Assembly: GCA_002384315.1 (NCBI GenBank)
Contig: DGBL01000156.1
Location: 1-19,048, forward strand
Reading direction: 5' to 3'
DNA: 19,048 nt
From: Micrococcaceae bacterium UBA4005
GTDB taxonomy: Bacteria; Actinomycetota; Actinomycetes; Actinomycetales; Micrococcaceae
The stretch's first letter is position 1. The number at the start of each line of letters is the position of its first letter. The notes under the pieces are model-generated. The model had not been told where the DNA came from, made no database searches, and saw nothing but the letters and a program-made list of their open reading frames with translations. The translations under genes and the position numbers were made by a program. Positions 7,959-16,130 of the stretch are shown here, piece by piece.

Positions 7959-10900
7959 CTAGCGCGCTGCGTCCGTTCCCGGACGGGGCGGCAAACCGGG
8001 CGCCCGTAACCGTGGATAGTCCTCCTGCGCAGGCGGCACATCAGTGGGAAGCTCCGCGAGCATTTCGCGGAGAATCCCGACACTATGTTCAAGCTGAGGA
8101 TCCTCGCCCGCCGCATAGGCATGCGGCGGGAACGGAACTTCAATATCCGGATCAACTCCCCGGTTCTCGACGGTCCAGCCCGCACCGCCGGTCATCCAGA
8201 AGGCGTACCGGGGTTGCGTGACGCCGGTCCCGTCAGCCAGCGCGAACCGGCCGTCGATCCCTACGACCCCGCCCCAGGTGCGCATGCCAACGACCGGGCC
8301 GATTCCGCGGATCTTGGCGACCTGAGTGATGATATCGCCGTCGGAACCGGCGAATTCGTCAGTCAGAACCACGACAGGTCCCCTTGGTGCATGAGCTGGG
8401 TAGGTTCCGGGTTCCCCATCGCGGGGGAAGGACCACGCATTGACTTTGCGCCCAATGAGCTCGGCAACCAGCTGGGAAGTGTGCCCTCCGCGGTTCCGCC
8501 TCACGTCGACAACCAGGGCGTCCCGTGCGGTTTCCCGATCAAGGTCGCGGTGCAGTTGGGCCCAACCGTTGGCCACCATATCGGGAATATGAAGGTAGCC
8601 GAACCGGCCCGCCGAGGCCTGGTGCACGATCGCACGGTTTGCCGCGACCCAGCTCTGGTAACGGAGCCGTTCCTCGCTGCGCAATGGAATAACTGCCACG
8701 CGTCGGGTAGCCGAGACACCGGGCTGGGCGCTGCGGATCGTCAGTTCTACGGTCCGGCCCGCGGCGCCGGTCAGCAACGGCGCGGGTCCTTGCGTGGCGG
8801 GGACCGGCACACCATCGACGGCGAGGATGACGTCACCTTCCCGCACTGCGACGCCCGGCGCGCTCAACGGCGATGCGGCGTGCGGGTCCGAGGACTCGCC
8901 AGCGAACACACGTTCAACGACCCAACCTTCCGCGGAACGGACAAGTTCCGCGCCGAGGAAACCCTGCTGGCCTCCGGATTCGGCGATGGGTCGGGGCATG
9001 ACATAGGCGTGGGAGGTCCCGAGCTCACCGTGCAGTTCCCAGAGCACATCGACCAGATCATCATGCGAGCCCAGGGAGTCCAGTAGCGGGCGGTACTTCG
9101 CCCGGACCGCAGCCCAGTCCAGACCGCCCATGCCTGCTGCCCAGAAAAAGTCCCGTTGCAGCCGTCCGGTCTCTTCAAACGCCTGCCGCCACACCCTTAC
9201 CGGGTCCAGCATGACCCGGATCCTGGACAGGTCGATCTCGACCCGTTCCGGCGAGTCGGTCTCGACTTTGCCTTTGGTGGGTAGCGCGGTGAGCTTTCCC
9301 TGTCGGAGAACGACGGCGGTGGTTCCGTCTCCGCTGATCCGATAGGAGTCCACTTCCGGGGTGAGGACCTCGACCGTGCGTCGAGTGAAGTCGAAACGTT
9401 CAAGCCGGCGTGCGGGCGGCTCCGCAGCGAGCGTGGCCCGTCCGTCACCGGTGACACCGAGCGGTTCCGCAGCAGTCCATAGCAGGCCGCCGTCAATCGG
9501 ACACAGGTTGCGGTAACTTCCCTGACCCACAGGGATAGCGATGATCCGCTCGGAAATCCGCTCTGGGTCGATTCGCACCGGCTCTGGTGTCGCGTCGGTG
9601 GATTCTTCATCCTCTTTTGTCGCGGTGGGCTCGCCCGTGCGCGGAGACGTCGTCGTGCGGCTGGTATGTGGCGCGGGGCCGAACGGCGACGGCGTATCAG
9701 CGGCAAGTGCGACAAGGAACGGCTTCGTCGACGCCGGGAAGCTCAGGTCGAACCGGTGTGTGTCATACACCGGGTCGAAACTGCGTTCAGAGAGGAATGC
9801 CAGGAAGGCTCCGTCGCGGGTGAACGCTGGCGAATGATCCTTGAACCGCCCGTCGGTGATGTCATGGATCGGCCCGTCAGGCATCGCCTCCGCAACCCTG
9901 ATCCGGGTTCGCGCGGAATCTGAGGACGCCGGCTCGGCCCAAGTCAGCCAGCGTGAGTCGGCGGAAAAGCTGATGTCCTCAATGGGGCCGTGCGGTGTCG
10001 CCGATATGCGGTGATAGGTTTCCGATCCGGTGTCAAAGACCAGCAGCTCGCCTTTTTCACCCCCCAGCGCGATGACAGATCCGTTCGGGGCCGCAACCAG
10101 GGTGCTGGCCCGGAAAACGCCGCTGAACGGATAGCAACGCAAACCCAGCCTCCCGGGCGTGCGCTGGGCGTCCACGACGGCGTCAGCGGGCGTTTCCCCG
10201 GCAGCTTCGGCTGGCCCGGAGCTGGGCTCGTCGGGTGCCTCCGTTCCGGATGCTGTCGCTGGCTCCCCGCCGTCGGGATCGGTGCCGTTGGCGCTCATCG
10301 CGGTAACCGGCTGCGGCAGTGTTTCCTCGGCCGCCACGCGCTCTGCCGCGTGGTCCCTCGGACCGGGTTCCACGGCCTGCGGTGACGGCGCTTGCGGTTC
10401 CCCGGGCAACCCTTCCTCGAAGACATCACTGAGGAATAGGGCCTCCTCACCGTCGTGGTCGGCGACGTAAGCCGCCCGGTCGTCGTCGAGCGGTATGCCC
10501 AGCCGGGCACGAACTCCGGCCGTTGCCTCCACGGTCCGTGACGGACCATCCTTGTGAGCGAGCCAATGCAGGGTTCCATGGCTCTCGACAATGCTTGCAG
10601 TTCCCGTCGCCGTCGGCGCGGCGCGCACCAGGTGGCGGGGCACATCGAGCTGATGCGGACGTCGCGCGGTGGAGGCTGATCCGAGCCGGATGTCCAACGG
10701 CGTCGCCTCACTGCCCGCACTGTCAAGACTGTCCAGGATCCAGAGTCGGCCAGCGGACTCAAAAACTATCCGTGATCCGTCGGTGCTGGCATGACGGACG
10801 TAGAAGTCGTCGTGATCAGTATGCCTGCGCAGGTCGGTTCCCTGACGCTGCACCGAATACAGGTTCCCGTGCCCCTCATGGTCGGAAAGGAACGCGATCC

Positions 10901-11510
10901 GGCCCCCTAGCCACATCGGGTCTGAAAGGTTCCCATCGAGTTCGGGGACGAAGCGCACAAAATCCCCGTTGCCGTCGTCGTCAATCCAGAGCTTGCCTGC
11001 CGTCCCGCCACGATAGCGCTTCCACCAGGCCTGTTCGCGCGTCATCACGCTTCCGACGACGACGGGGCGTTCGTCTCCGACAGCCGGGCCCTGCGCCACA
11101 GTGTCGACCGGACCCCAGGGGATCACGGTCTGGGCAGAACCGTCCAGCGGCACCCGGTACGCCCAGGCGAGCCGCGGGTCCTCATGCCGGAAAGCACTGG
11201 TTGCAAGCACATCGCCGTCCGGGGTGAACCCCTTGACCCGCGTGCTGGGGTGGCCCCAGTAGGTCAGGCGGCGGAATTCCCCACCGTCGGTGTGTGCTGC
11301 CACGACCTCCGGGGCGCCTGCCTGGATAACGGTCCACGCGATGCTTTGGCCGTCAGGGGAAAACCTCGGGTTCTTCGCTGGGAGCTGCATCGCGGAGATC
11401 CGCCACGCCCGGCCGCCGGAAATCGGAGCCACCCAGACATCGTTCTCGGCCACGAACGTGACGAGGTCCTCGTGCAGGTGCGGATAACGGAGGTAGTTTG
11501 AGGTGCCCAT
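7959..11510 (-). CDS. Tricorn protease homologue (S41 family peptidase with PDZ domain)
   Basis: A 1183-residue cytosolic protein without a signal peptide, close in plan to archaeal tricorn protease, which trims peptides released by the proteasome. In order: N-terminal six- and seven-bladed beta-propeller regions with repeated FSPDG/FSADS-like blades, the C1 domain, a PDZ domain (about 855-945, GVAVREGDVILAVDGVPV), and the S41 catalytic C2 domain. Tricorn active-site counterparts are visible: H834 in GELGTSHAYV, S1056 in FAGSDGDI, and E1115 in VENRGVDPD. Two low-complexity inserts interrupt the propeller region, at about 365-450 (Ala/Pro/Glu/Gly) and 607-645 (Thr/Pro/Glu). I start at ATG 11510, where the YLRYPHLHED motif of the family follows at once; the frame upstream to 11747 is not homologous. 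The gene is divergent from the TIGR01777 gene and converges on the OsmC gene. Confidence 0.92.
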   Translation of the reverse strand: MGTSNYLRYPHLHEDLVTFVAENDVWVAPISGGRAWRISAMQLPAKNPRFSPDGQSIAWTVIQAGAPEVVAAHTDGGEFRRLTYWGHPSTRVKGFTPDGDVLATSAFRHEDPRLAWAYRVPLDGSAQTVIPWGPVDTVAQGPAVGDERPVVVGSVMTREQAWWKRYRGGTAGKLWIDDDGNGDFVRFVPELDGNLSDPMWLGGRIAFLSDHEGHGNLYSVQRQGTDLRRHTDHDDFYVRHASTDGSRIVFESAGRLWILDSLDSAGSEATPLDIRLGSASTARRPHQLDVPRHLVRAAPTATGTASIVESHGTLHWLAHKDGPSRTVEATAGVRARLGIPLDDDRAAYVADHDGEEALFLSDVFEEGLPGEPQAPSPQAVEPGPRDHAAERVAAEETLPQPVTAMSANGTDPDGGEPATASGTEAPDEPSSGPAEAAGETPADAVVDAQRTPGRLGLRCYPFSGVFRASTLVAAPNGSVIALGGEKGELLVFDTGSETYHRISATPHGPIEDISFSADSRWLTWAEPASSDSARTRIRVAEAMPDGPIHDITDGRFKDHSPAFTRDGAFLAFLSERSFDPVYDTHRFDLSFPASTKPFLVALAADTPSPFGPAPHTSRTTTSPRTGEPTATKEDEESTDATPEPVRIDPERISERIIAIPVGQGSYRNLCPIDGGLLWTAAEPLGVTGDGRATLAAEPPARRLERFDFTRRTVEVLTPEVDSYRISGDGTTAVVLRQGKLTALPTKGKVETDSPERVEIDLSRIRVMLDPVRVWRQAFEETGRLQRDFFWAAGMGGLDWAAVRAKYRPLLDSLGSHDDLVDVLWELHGELGTSHAYVMPRPIAESGGQQGFLGAELVRSAEGWVVERVFAGESSDPHAASPLSAPGVAVREGDVILAVDGVPVPATQGPAPLLTGAAGRTVELTIRSAQPGVSATRRVAVIPLRSEERLRYQSWVAANRAIVHQASAGRFGYLHIPDMVANGWAQLHRDLDRETARDALVVDVRRNRGGHTSQLVAELIGRKVNAWSFPRDGEPGTYPAHAPRGPVVVLTDEFAGSDGDIITQVAKIRGIGPVVGMRTWGGVVGIDGRFALADGTGVTQPRYAFWMTGGAGWTVENRGVDPDIEVPFPPHAYAAGEDPQLEHSVGILREMLAELPTDVPPAQEDYPRLRAPGLPPRPGTDAAR

Positions 11511-11516
11511 TAACCG

Positions 11517-11522
11517 ATCATA
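11517..11522 (-). promoter_or_regulatory. Probable -10 element of a leaderless tricorn transcript
   Basis: The minus strand reads TATGAT, five of six consensus bases, followed by exactly 6 bases and then the ATG at 11510, so transcription would begin at or next to the start codon. There is no Shine-Dalgarno sequence before that ATG, which fits. The expected -35 position has no good match. Confidence 0.5.
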
Positions 11523-11603
11523 TCCATGGCCGGTTGCGCCATTGGACCCCGCAGGCGCCGGGAGTGTTCGGTTAATTCCAGTTAAGGGTGGTTCGATGGG
11601 TTC

Positions 11604-12503
11604 ATGCGCATCCTCATCGCCGGAGCGTCCGGCACCATTGGAACCGCCCTTACCCGCGCCCTCTCCGCCGAGCATTCCGTACGGCGCCTGGTCCGTAGGC
11701 CGCCGAAAGACCAGAATGAAATCTTCTGGGATCCGTCGTCGGGACATCTCGACGACGCTGTCTTGGAGGACACAGACGCGGTTATCAATCTCTCCGGGGC
11801 TGGCATAGCTGGCGGTCTGTGGACTCGCAGCTATAAGGAAGTGCTTTACGCCTCGCGGATCCTGCCTACCCGGACCCTAGTCGCTGCCATGCACCGCAGC
11901 GAGCGGCCTCCTAGCGTATTCATCAGCCAGTCGGCGTCCGGATTTTACGGCAGCCGGGGGGATGAGGTAGTCACCGAATCCTCCGCTTCCGGCACAATGC
12001 TCCTGTCAGATATTTGCCGACGCTGGGAAGCTGAAGCGCACCGCGCTCCAGGATCCGTGCGTACTATTACTGCCCGCACCGGTGTCGTAATGGCGACCCA
12101 GGGCGGTGCGCTGCCTAACCTGCTGGTACCCATCCGAGCCTTCGTGGGCGGACCGTTGGGGGACGGGAATCAGTGGTGGCCGTGGATCAGCCTCGAAGAC
12201 GAAGTCCGTGCGCTCACACACCTGCTCACAGCACCGATCGAAGGCCCCGTAAATCTCTGCGCGCCGCAGCCGGCCAGGCTCAGCGAGATTGTGGGCGAGC
12301 TCGCCGGGGCACTCCACCGGCCTGCACGAGTGCGGGTTCCCGCCAGAATTCTGCACAGCGTAATGGGGCAACTGGCGGACGAACTGCTCCTCGCCAGTAC
12401 CCGGATGCAGCCCTCGGTCCTGATGGAGTCTGGCTTTACGTTCAATCAGGCAACGCTCGATGTACTCGGCGGCTGGGTCCGCCGCGAACTCGGCCGCAGC
12501 TGA
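11604..12503 (+). CDS. TIGR01777 family SDR / NAD-dependent epimerase-like protein
   Basis: Extended short-chain dehydrogenase-type protein of 299 residues, normal for the TIGR01777 (YfcH-like) group; substrate unknown. A Rossmann nucleotide-binding motif GASGTIG lies at residues 7-13, a family-typical INLSGAGIAGGLW follows, then QSASGFYG around the active-site region, a long GGPLGDGNQWWPWISLED segment, and a C-terminal DUF1731-like helical part. The start is ATG at 11604 with only a loose purine-rich site before it. The gene is 93 bases from the divergent tricorn start and ends 23 bases from the converging kinase gene. The equivalent position in M. tuberculosis (Rv2216, between dlaT and lipB) holds the same family, which supports the locus assignment. 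Confidence 0.92.
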   Translation: MRILIAGASGTIGTALTRALSAEHSVRRLVRRPPKDQNEIFWDPSSGHLDDAVLEDTDAVINLSGAGIAGGLWTRSYKEVLYASRILPTRTLVAAMHRSERPPSVFISQSASGFYGSRGDEVVTESSASGTMLLSDICRRWEAEAHRAPGSVRTITARTGVVMATQGGALPNLLVPIRAFVGGPLGDGNQWWPWISLEDEVRALTHLLTAPIEGPVNLCAPQPARLSEIVGELAGALHRPARVRVPARILHSVMGQLADELLLASTRMQPSVLMESGFTFNQATLDVLGGWVRRELGRS

Positions 12504-12526
12504 ACGGGTGCCGGTAGCCCCGGTGA

Positions 12527-14170
12527 TCAGCCGGAGCTGGGTTGGTGCACCGAGTGGATGAGCCATCCCCCGCCAGCATCCTGCAACACGAAGGTCACTT
12601 CCTGCCGGGCAGGAGCTGCTTCCGCTCCGAGCGGGTCACCGGCGGTGGTGCTGAGCTGGTAGGCCGAGGCCTGGGCCGTGCCTGTGAGCGCGGCGATGCG
12701 ACCCGCTGTCGGGCCTAACACAAGACCCGCTGGCAGCTCAGCAGCGCGCAGATCGTGCAGGGTGACCGAAAGATCTTCCATGCGTTCACCACGGGTGGCC
12801 AATTGCCGCACACTAATTTGGTCTGCGTACATGGCTGGCGAACCGCGCATGTTCGCATGAGCCAGAATCGCCGGATCCGCTGCCGCGAAGGCCGCCGCCC
12901 GGGCCGCAGCCAGTTGGGGAAGTGCCAGTTCCGGCGGCTGCCACGCAGCTACGGGTCGGGCGGACACGGGTCGAGCGGACACGGATCGTGCAGACACTTG
13001 CGCGTTGCTAGCAGCCGCGACCGAAACCCGGGAAGGATTTCGACTGTCTGGGCCCGGCGGCCCAGCCTGCAGCGCCGCTGCTAATAGAGCTGCGCCGAGG
13101 ACGAATCCCAACGCCGAAAGTGCCGCCGGGCGCACGGCCCACAATGACGGCCAGCGCAGGAGACGCCAGTGCGAGGGACGCCGGCATGCAGGGACGCCAC
13201 TTAGTGGTCCATTCACGGAATCGATGCCTAGTAGCCTCCACGGGCGTCGCCAGCGGCGATGCCCTGCGTCGTCCACCTGCCGGGCCGCGGCACGCGTGCG
13301 CAGGTCCGGCAGCACGCTTGTGTGGACGGTTGGCACCAGATCAACCGGTTGCGCCTGGCTGCACCGCAGGACTGTCCTGGCGAAATCGTCGGCACTCGGG
13401 CGTAATCGGTAATCCTCCGCAAGTGCAGCCTCCAGCAGTTCCAACAGGTTGTCCGGAACATCCGGAACTGCGAGCGAGAGTGGTACCCGCACAGCGGAGG
13501 GCCCCGGAACTCGCCCGGTGAGGGCGAACCACGCCACAGAGGCGAGCGCGAAAATATCCTGAGCAGTTCCGAGCCTCCGTGCACTGTCGTCGTCGTCGTC
13601 GTTGAAACCTGGCGTGCCACCGGCGAAGCCCCGGGCCTCCCCCAACCGTTGGCCGCGGCCCAGATCACCGAGCAACGGCTTACCCTCCTCGGTGAAGAGT
13701 ATGTTGGCGGGCGAAACATCGCCGTGGGCACAGGATGCGCCGTGTAGATAAGACAGCGCCTGCGCTACCGGTGCCACGATGGTCACTACCTCGCCCACGG
13801 GAAGTTCTCCCCTGACCGTTACCAGCCTGAGCAGCGAATCCCCGGCGGCGTAATCCATCAGTATCCCGGTACCCTGATCCGTCGCCACCAACCCATGAAC
13901 CCCGATGAGATGCTCATGCCGCAGCCTCCGGAGAATGGACAGCTCCCGTCCAGCCTCGTGGAAACTTCCTGGAGCGTCTACGCACATCACCTTCAATGCG
14001 CGGTACTCCTGCGTTTTCTTATGCCGGACCAGCCAGACGCGGGAGCTACCGCCAACACCCAGCAGTCGTTCCGCACGGAACTCCTCCATGACAGGAGGCG
14101 CGTGCGGAGCCGAGACCGTGGCAGCCCGATGCCGGGCTTGGTTACGGGAATCTGCCGCTGCTGTGTCCAT
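12527..14170 (-). CDS. Membrane-anchored, divergent Ser/Thr protein kinase
   Basis: Hanks-type kinase domain (about 31-270) in a 547-residue protein, then a basic juxtamembrane stretch, one transmembrane helix (about 346-368, SALGFVLGAALLAAAL) and a roughly 180-residue outer domain of unrecognised type. Kinase residues seen: glycine loop LLGVGGSSRV (36-45), K60, E76, catalytic D151 and N156 in HGDVSPANIL, and D169 in GDLGRG. The usual HRD arginine is glycine. The APE segment is replaced by GTPGFN followed by five aspartates (191-195). The catalytic Lys, Asp and Asn are kept, so activity is plausible but control by activation-loop phosphorylation may differ. I choose ATG 14170, with GGGAGA 7 bases before it, over the GTG 9 codons upstream. 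It lies antisense between the TIGR01777 and lipB genes; targets are unknown. Confidence 0.87.
   Translation of the reverse strand: MDTAAADSRNQARHRAATVSAPHAPPVMEEFRAERLLGVGGSSRVWLVRHKKTQEYRALKVMCVDAPGSFHEAGRELSILRRLRHEHLIGVHGLVATDQGTGILMDYAAGDSLLRLVTVRGELPVGEVVTIVAPVAQALSYLHGASCAHGDVSPANILFTEEGKPLLGDLGRGQRLGEARGFAGGTPGFNDDDDDSARRLGTAQDIFALASVAWFALTGRVPGPSAVRVPLSLAVPDVPDNLLELLEAALAEDYRLRPSADDFARTVLRCSQAQPVDLVPTVHTSVLPDLRTRAAARQVDDAGHRRWRRPWRLLGIDSVNGPLSGVPACRRPSHWRLLRWPSLWAVRPAALSALGFVLGAALLAAALQAGPPGPDSRNPSRVSVAAASNAQVSARSVSARPVSARPVAAWQPPELALPQLAAARAAAFAAADPAILAHANMRGSPAMYADQISVRQLATRGERMEDLSVTLHDLRAAELPAGLVLGPTAGRIAALTGTAQASAYQLSTTAGDPLGAEAAPARQEVTFVLQDAGGGWLIHSVHQPSSG
12953..12997 (-). repeat. 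Three tandem 15-base units in the kinase gene
   Basis: Three 15-base units, differing at a few positions, encode VSARS-VSARP-VSARP just outside the transmembrane helix of the kinase. The unit length keeps the frame, so copy number could vary between strains and change only the length of the outer linker. Confidence 0.75.
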
Positions 14171-14206
14171 ACTCAAGTCTCCCGTCCCGACAAGCACGCT
14201 GGCCGG

Positions 14207-14215
14207 TTATCCACA
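14207..14215 (+). promoter_or_regulatory. Perfect DnaA-box 9-mer upstream of the kinase gene
   Basis: TTATCCACA, identical to the strong bacterial DnaA-box consensus, lies 36 bases upstream of the kinase ATG in the 154-base divergent spacer with lipB. A single box may be chance, but the same 9-mer occurs twice more in this window. It could allow DnaA control of the kinase gene. Confidence 0.45.
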
Positions 14216-14289
14216 GCTATTGGCGCACAACCTGCTCCTAATTTCCGGATGCCACGGGAAATTCTCTCGCCTCCGGGCCCTCAGCGAAT

Positions 14290-14318
14290 CTGCCAAATCG
14301 ATACCCCGGGTCTAGGCT
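14290..14318 (+). promoter_or_regulatory. Probable leaderless lipB promoter
   Basis: A -35 CTGCCA (14290-14295), a 17-base spacer and a -10 TAGGCT (14313-14318) are followed by 6 bases and then the lipB ATG at 14325, so transcription should start at the A of ATG. lipB lacks a good Shine-Dalgarno sequence, consistent with a leaderless message, which is common in actinobacteria. Confidence 0.6.
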
Positions 14319-14324
14319 GAAGTC

Positions 14325-15047
14325 ATGGCTCTAGAGTTCACACGAGTTGGTTTCGCCCCGGACTTTGTCCCCTACGAAGCTGCGTTGGAGCAGCAACTTG
14401 TTTTACACGAGGCGGTCCTTGCCGGGCGTGCCCCCAGTACCGTTCTCCTCCTCGAGCATGAACCCGTCTATACGGCAGGACGGCGGACGGAAAATCACGA
14501 GCGCCCCCTTGATGGCACACCTGTAGTCCCGGTGGACCGCGGCGGCAAGCTTACTTGGCACGGCCCAGGCCAGCTGGTCGGCTACCCGATTCTTTCATTG
14601 CCGGAGCCAACCCGTGTGGCCAAGTATGTCGATGTACTGGAGCAAGTGATTATCAACGTCCTCACCGACTACGGGTTGGCTGGAACTAGAATGGAGGGCC
14701 GGTCAGGAGTCTGGCTGGACGCGGATGCACAGCGCCCGGCGCGGAAGATCGCCGCGATTGGTATTCGCATCAAACGTCGGGTAACTATGCACGGATTCGC
14801 GATCAACTGCTCCAACGACCTCAGACCGTTCCAGCAGATCGTGCCCTGCGGAATTTCGGACGCAGGGGTCAGTTCCATCTCGGCCGAGAGCGTGAAGAAT
14901 GTCACTCCACTACACATTGTGTCGCGGGTCGAAGAGGAATTACGCAAGAATGAAGCACTACTGGTCCTCGATGCCGCGGCTGACGCCCGCCCTACGGGGA
15001 CTGCTGAGCCAACCGGTGACCACCGGCCAGAAGGAGTACTACTGTGA
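14325..15047 (+). CDS. lipB: Octanoyl-ACP:protein N-octanoyltransferase
   Basis: First enzyme of lipoate synthesis: it transfers the octanoyl group from acyl carrier protein to the lipoyl lysine of E2 and H proteins through a thioester on a conserved cysteine. The protein has 240 residues, with family motifs [17 protein letters not shown] (73-89), K141 in ARKIAAIG and C175 in VPCGI. K141 and C175 match the catalytic Lys/Cys dyad of M. tuberculosis LipB (K142/C176). The C-terminal 25 residues are a non-conserved tail. Its stop overlaps the lipA start by 4 bases (GTGA), so the two are translationally coupled. Its substrate, the double lipoyl-domain E2, is encoded about 7 kb upstream. Confidence 0.97.
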   Translation: MALEFTRVGFAPDFVPYEAALEQQLVLHEAVLAGRAPSTVLLLEHEPVYTAGRRTENHERPLDGTPVVPVDRGGKLTWHGPGQLVGYPILSLPEPTRVAKYVDVLEQVIINVLTDYGLAGTRMEGRSGVWLDADAQRPARKIAAIGIRIKRRVTMHGFAINCSNDLRPFQQIVPCGISDAGVSSISAESVKNVTPLHIVSRVEEELRKNEALLVLDAAADARPTGTAEPTGDHRPEGVLL

Positions 15048-16045
15048 CCCTCGCCCCTGAAGGACGCCGCCTGCTGCGTGTGGAGGCCCGCAACGCCTCC
15101 ATACCGGTGGAACGCAAACCCGACTGGATCAAGGCAAAAGTTGCCATGGGTCCTGAATTCGTCAGCATGAAGAACCTCGTCAAGAAGGAAGGCCTCCATA
15201 CGGTCTGCGAGGAAGCTGGGTGCCCGAACATATTCGAATGCTGGGAAGACCGCGAAGCGACCTTCCTGATCGGAGGCTCTGAGTGCACACGACGGTGCGA
15301 CTTCTGCCAGATTGATACCGGAAAACCTCAGCCGCTCGACCGTAACGAGCCCTTCAAAGTGGCGCAATCAGTGCAGGCTATGAACCTGCGTTATGCGACC
15401 GTCACCGGGGTCGCCCGCGACGATCTTCCCGATGAAGGCGCCTGGCTGTACGCGGAGACAATCCGCCAGATTCACAGCATGAACCCCGGTACCGGCGTGG
15501 AAATATTGATTCCCGATTTTTCCGGAAAGCCACATCATATCCAGGCGATCTGCGACGCGGCGCCGGAAGTCTTTGCTCACAATGTCGAGACCGTTCCGCG
15601 TATCTTCAAAAGAATCCGCCCTGCCTTCCGCTATGAGCGCTCCCTCGATGTGCTCACCCAGGGCCGCGACCTCGGAATGGTGACCAAATCCAACCTGATC
15701 CTTGGGATGGGAGAAACCCGGGATGAGATCTCGGCCGCCCTACACGACCTGCATGACGCTGGCTGCGACCTCATCACCATCACCCAGTACCTCCGGCCGA
15801 GCGAACGCCACCTGCCGGTGGACCGCTGGGTCAAACCAGCTGAGTTCGTTGAATTGCGCGACGAGGCTGAAGAGATCGGCTTCCTCGGAGTCATGAGCGG
15901 GCCGCTGGTGCGCTCTTCCTACCGGGCCGGGAGGCTATGGGCCCGCGCGATGCGGAAAAAGGGGCTGGAACTTCCCCCCGGGCTCGCCCACATCGAAGAC
16001 TCCGGTTCAACGCTCCAGGAAGCATCCAGCCTGATCGCCGGGTGA
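15044..16045 (+). CDS. lipA: Lipoyl synthase (radical SAM)
   Basis: Inserts two sulfur atoms into the protein-bound octanoyl chain, using two 4Fe-4S clusters; 333 residues, normal length. The auxiliary cluster ligands C55, C60 and C66 ([12 protein letters not shown]) are present. So are the radical SAM cysteines C81, C85 and C88 (CTRRCDFC) and the C-terminal RSSY (290-293), whose serine ligates the auxiliary cluster. The start is GTG at 15044, overlapping the lipB stop, with AAGGAG 7 bases upstream (15031-15036). A strong hairpin follows 27 bases after its stop, so lipB-lipA is probably a two-gene unit. Confidence 0.98.
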   Translation: MTLAPEGRRLLRVEARNASIPVERKPDWIKAKVAMGPEFVSMKNLVKKEGLHTVCEEAGCPNIFECWEDREATFLIGGSECTRRCDFCQIDTGKPQPLDRNEPFKVAQSVQAMNLRYATVTGVARDDLPDEGAWLYAETIRQIHSMNPGTGVEILIPDFSGKPHHIQAICDAAPEVFAHNVETVPRIFKRIRPAFRYERSLDVLTQGRDLGMVTKSNLILGMGETRDEISAALHDLHDAGCDLITITQYLRPSERHLPVDRWVKPAEFVELRDEAEEIGFLGVMSGPLVRSSYRAGRLWARAMRKKGLELPPGLAHIEDSGSTLQEASSLIAG

Positions 16046-16072
16046 TGATAAGAATTGCCAATTAGCCTGATT

Positions 16073-16100
16073 GGTCGGGTGCGCCACGGCGTGCCCGACC
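16073..16100 (+). terminator. Strong hairpin after lipA
   Basis: GGTCGGG (16073-16079) and CCCGACC (16094-16100) are perfectly complementary. The stem continues inward through two G-T pairs and CGC/GCG to a CACG loop, about 12 pairs in all. There is no T-run, as is common for high-GC actinobacterial terminators. Its 3' arm overlaps the expected -35 position of the next gene's promoter. Confidence 0.6.
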
Positions 16101-16115
16101 GTGCCGCACATCACG

Positions 16116-16121
16116 TAGAAT
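16116..16121 (+). promoter_or_regulatory. Probable -10 element of the DUF4191 gene
   Basis: TAGAAT (five of six consensus bases) lies 9 bases before the ATG at 16131, implying a 5' leader of only about 2-3 bases. No Shine-Dalgarno sequence precedes this ATG. The -35 region falls in the 3' arm of the hairpin at 16073-16100 and matches poorly. Confidence 0.45.
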
Positions 16122-16130
16122 TGTCTCACT

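Noticed and set aside
8085..9086. A 333-codon plus-strand frame inside the tricorn gene
   Set aside because: It is antisense to the PDZ and S41 region with conserved catalytic motifs, and shows no family signature.
11511..11747. N-terminal extension of the tricorn protein
   Set aside because: It is antisense to the start of the TIGR01777 gene, and family homology begins at the ATG at 11510.
12504..12526. Bidirectional terminator between the TIGR01777 and kinase genes
   Set aside because: The 23-base gap holds only short self-complementary CCGG patches and no clear stem with a defined loop.
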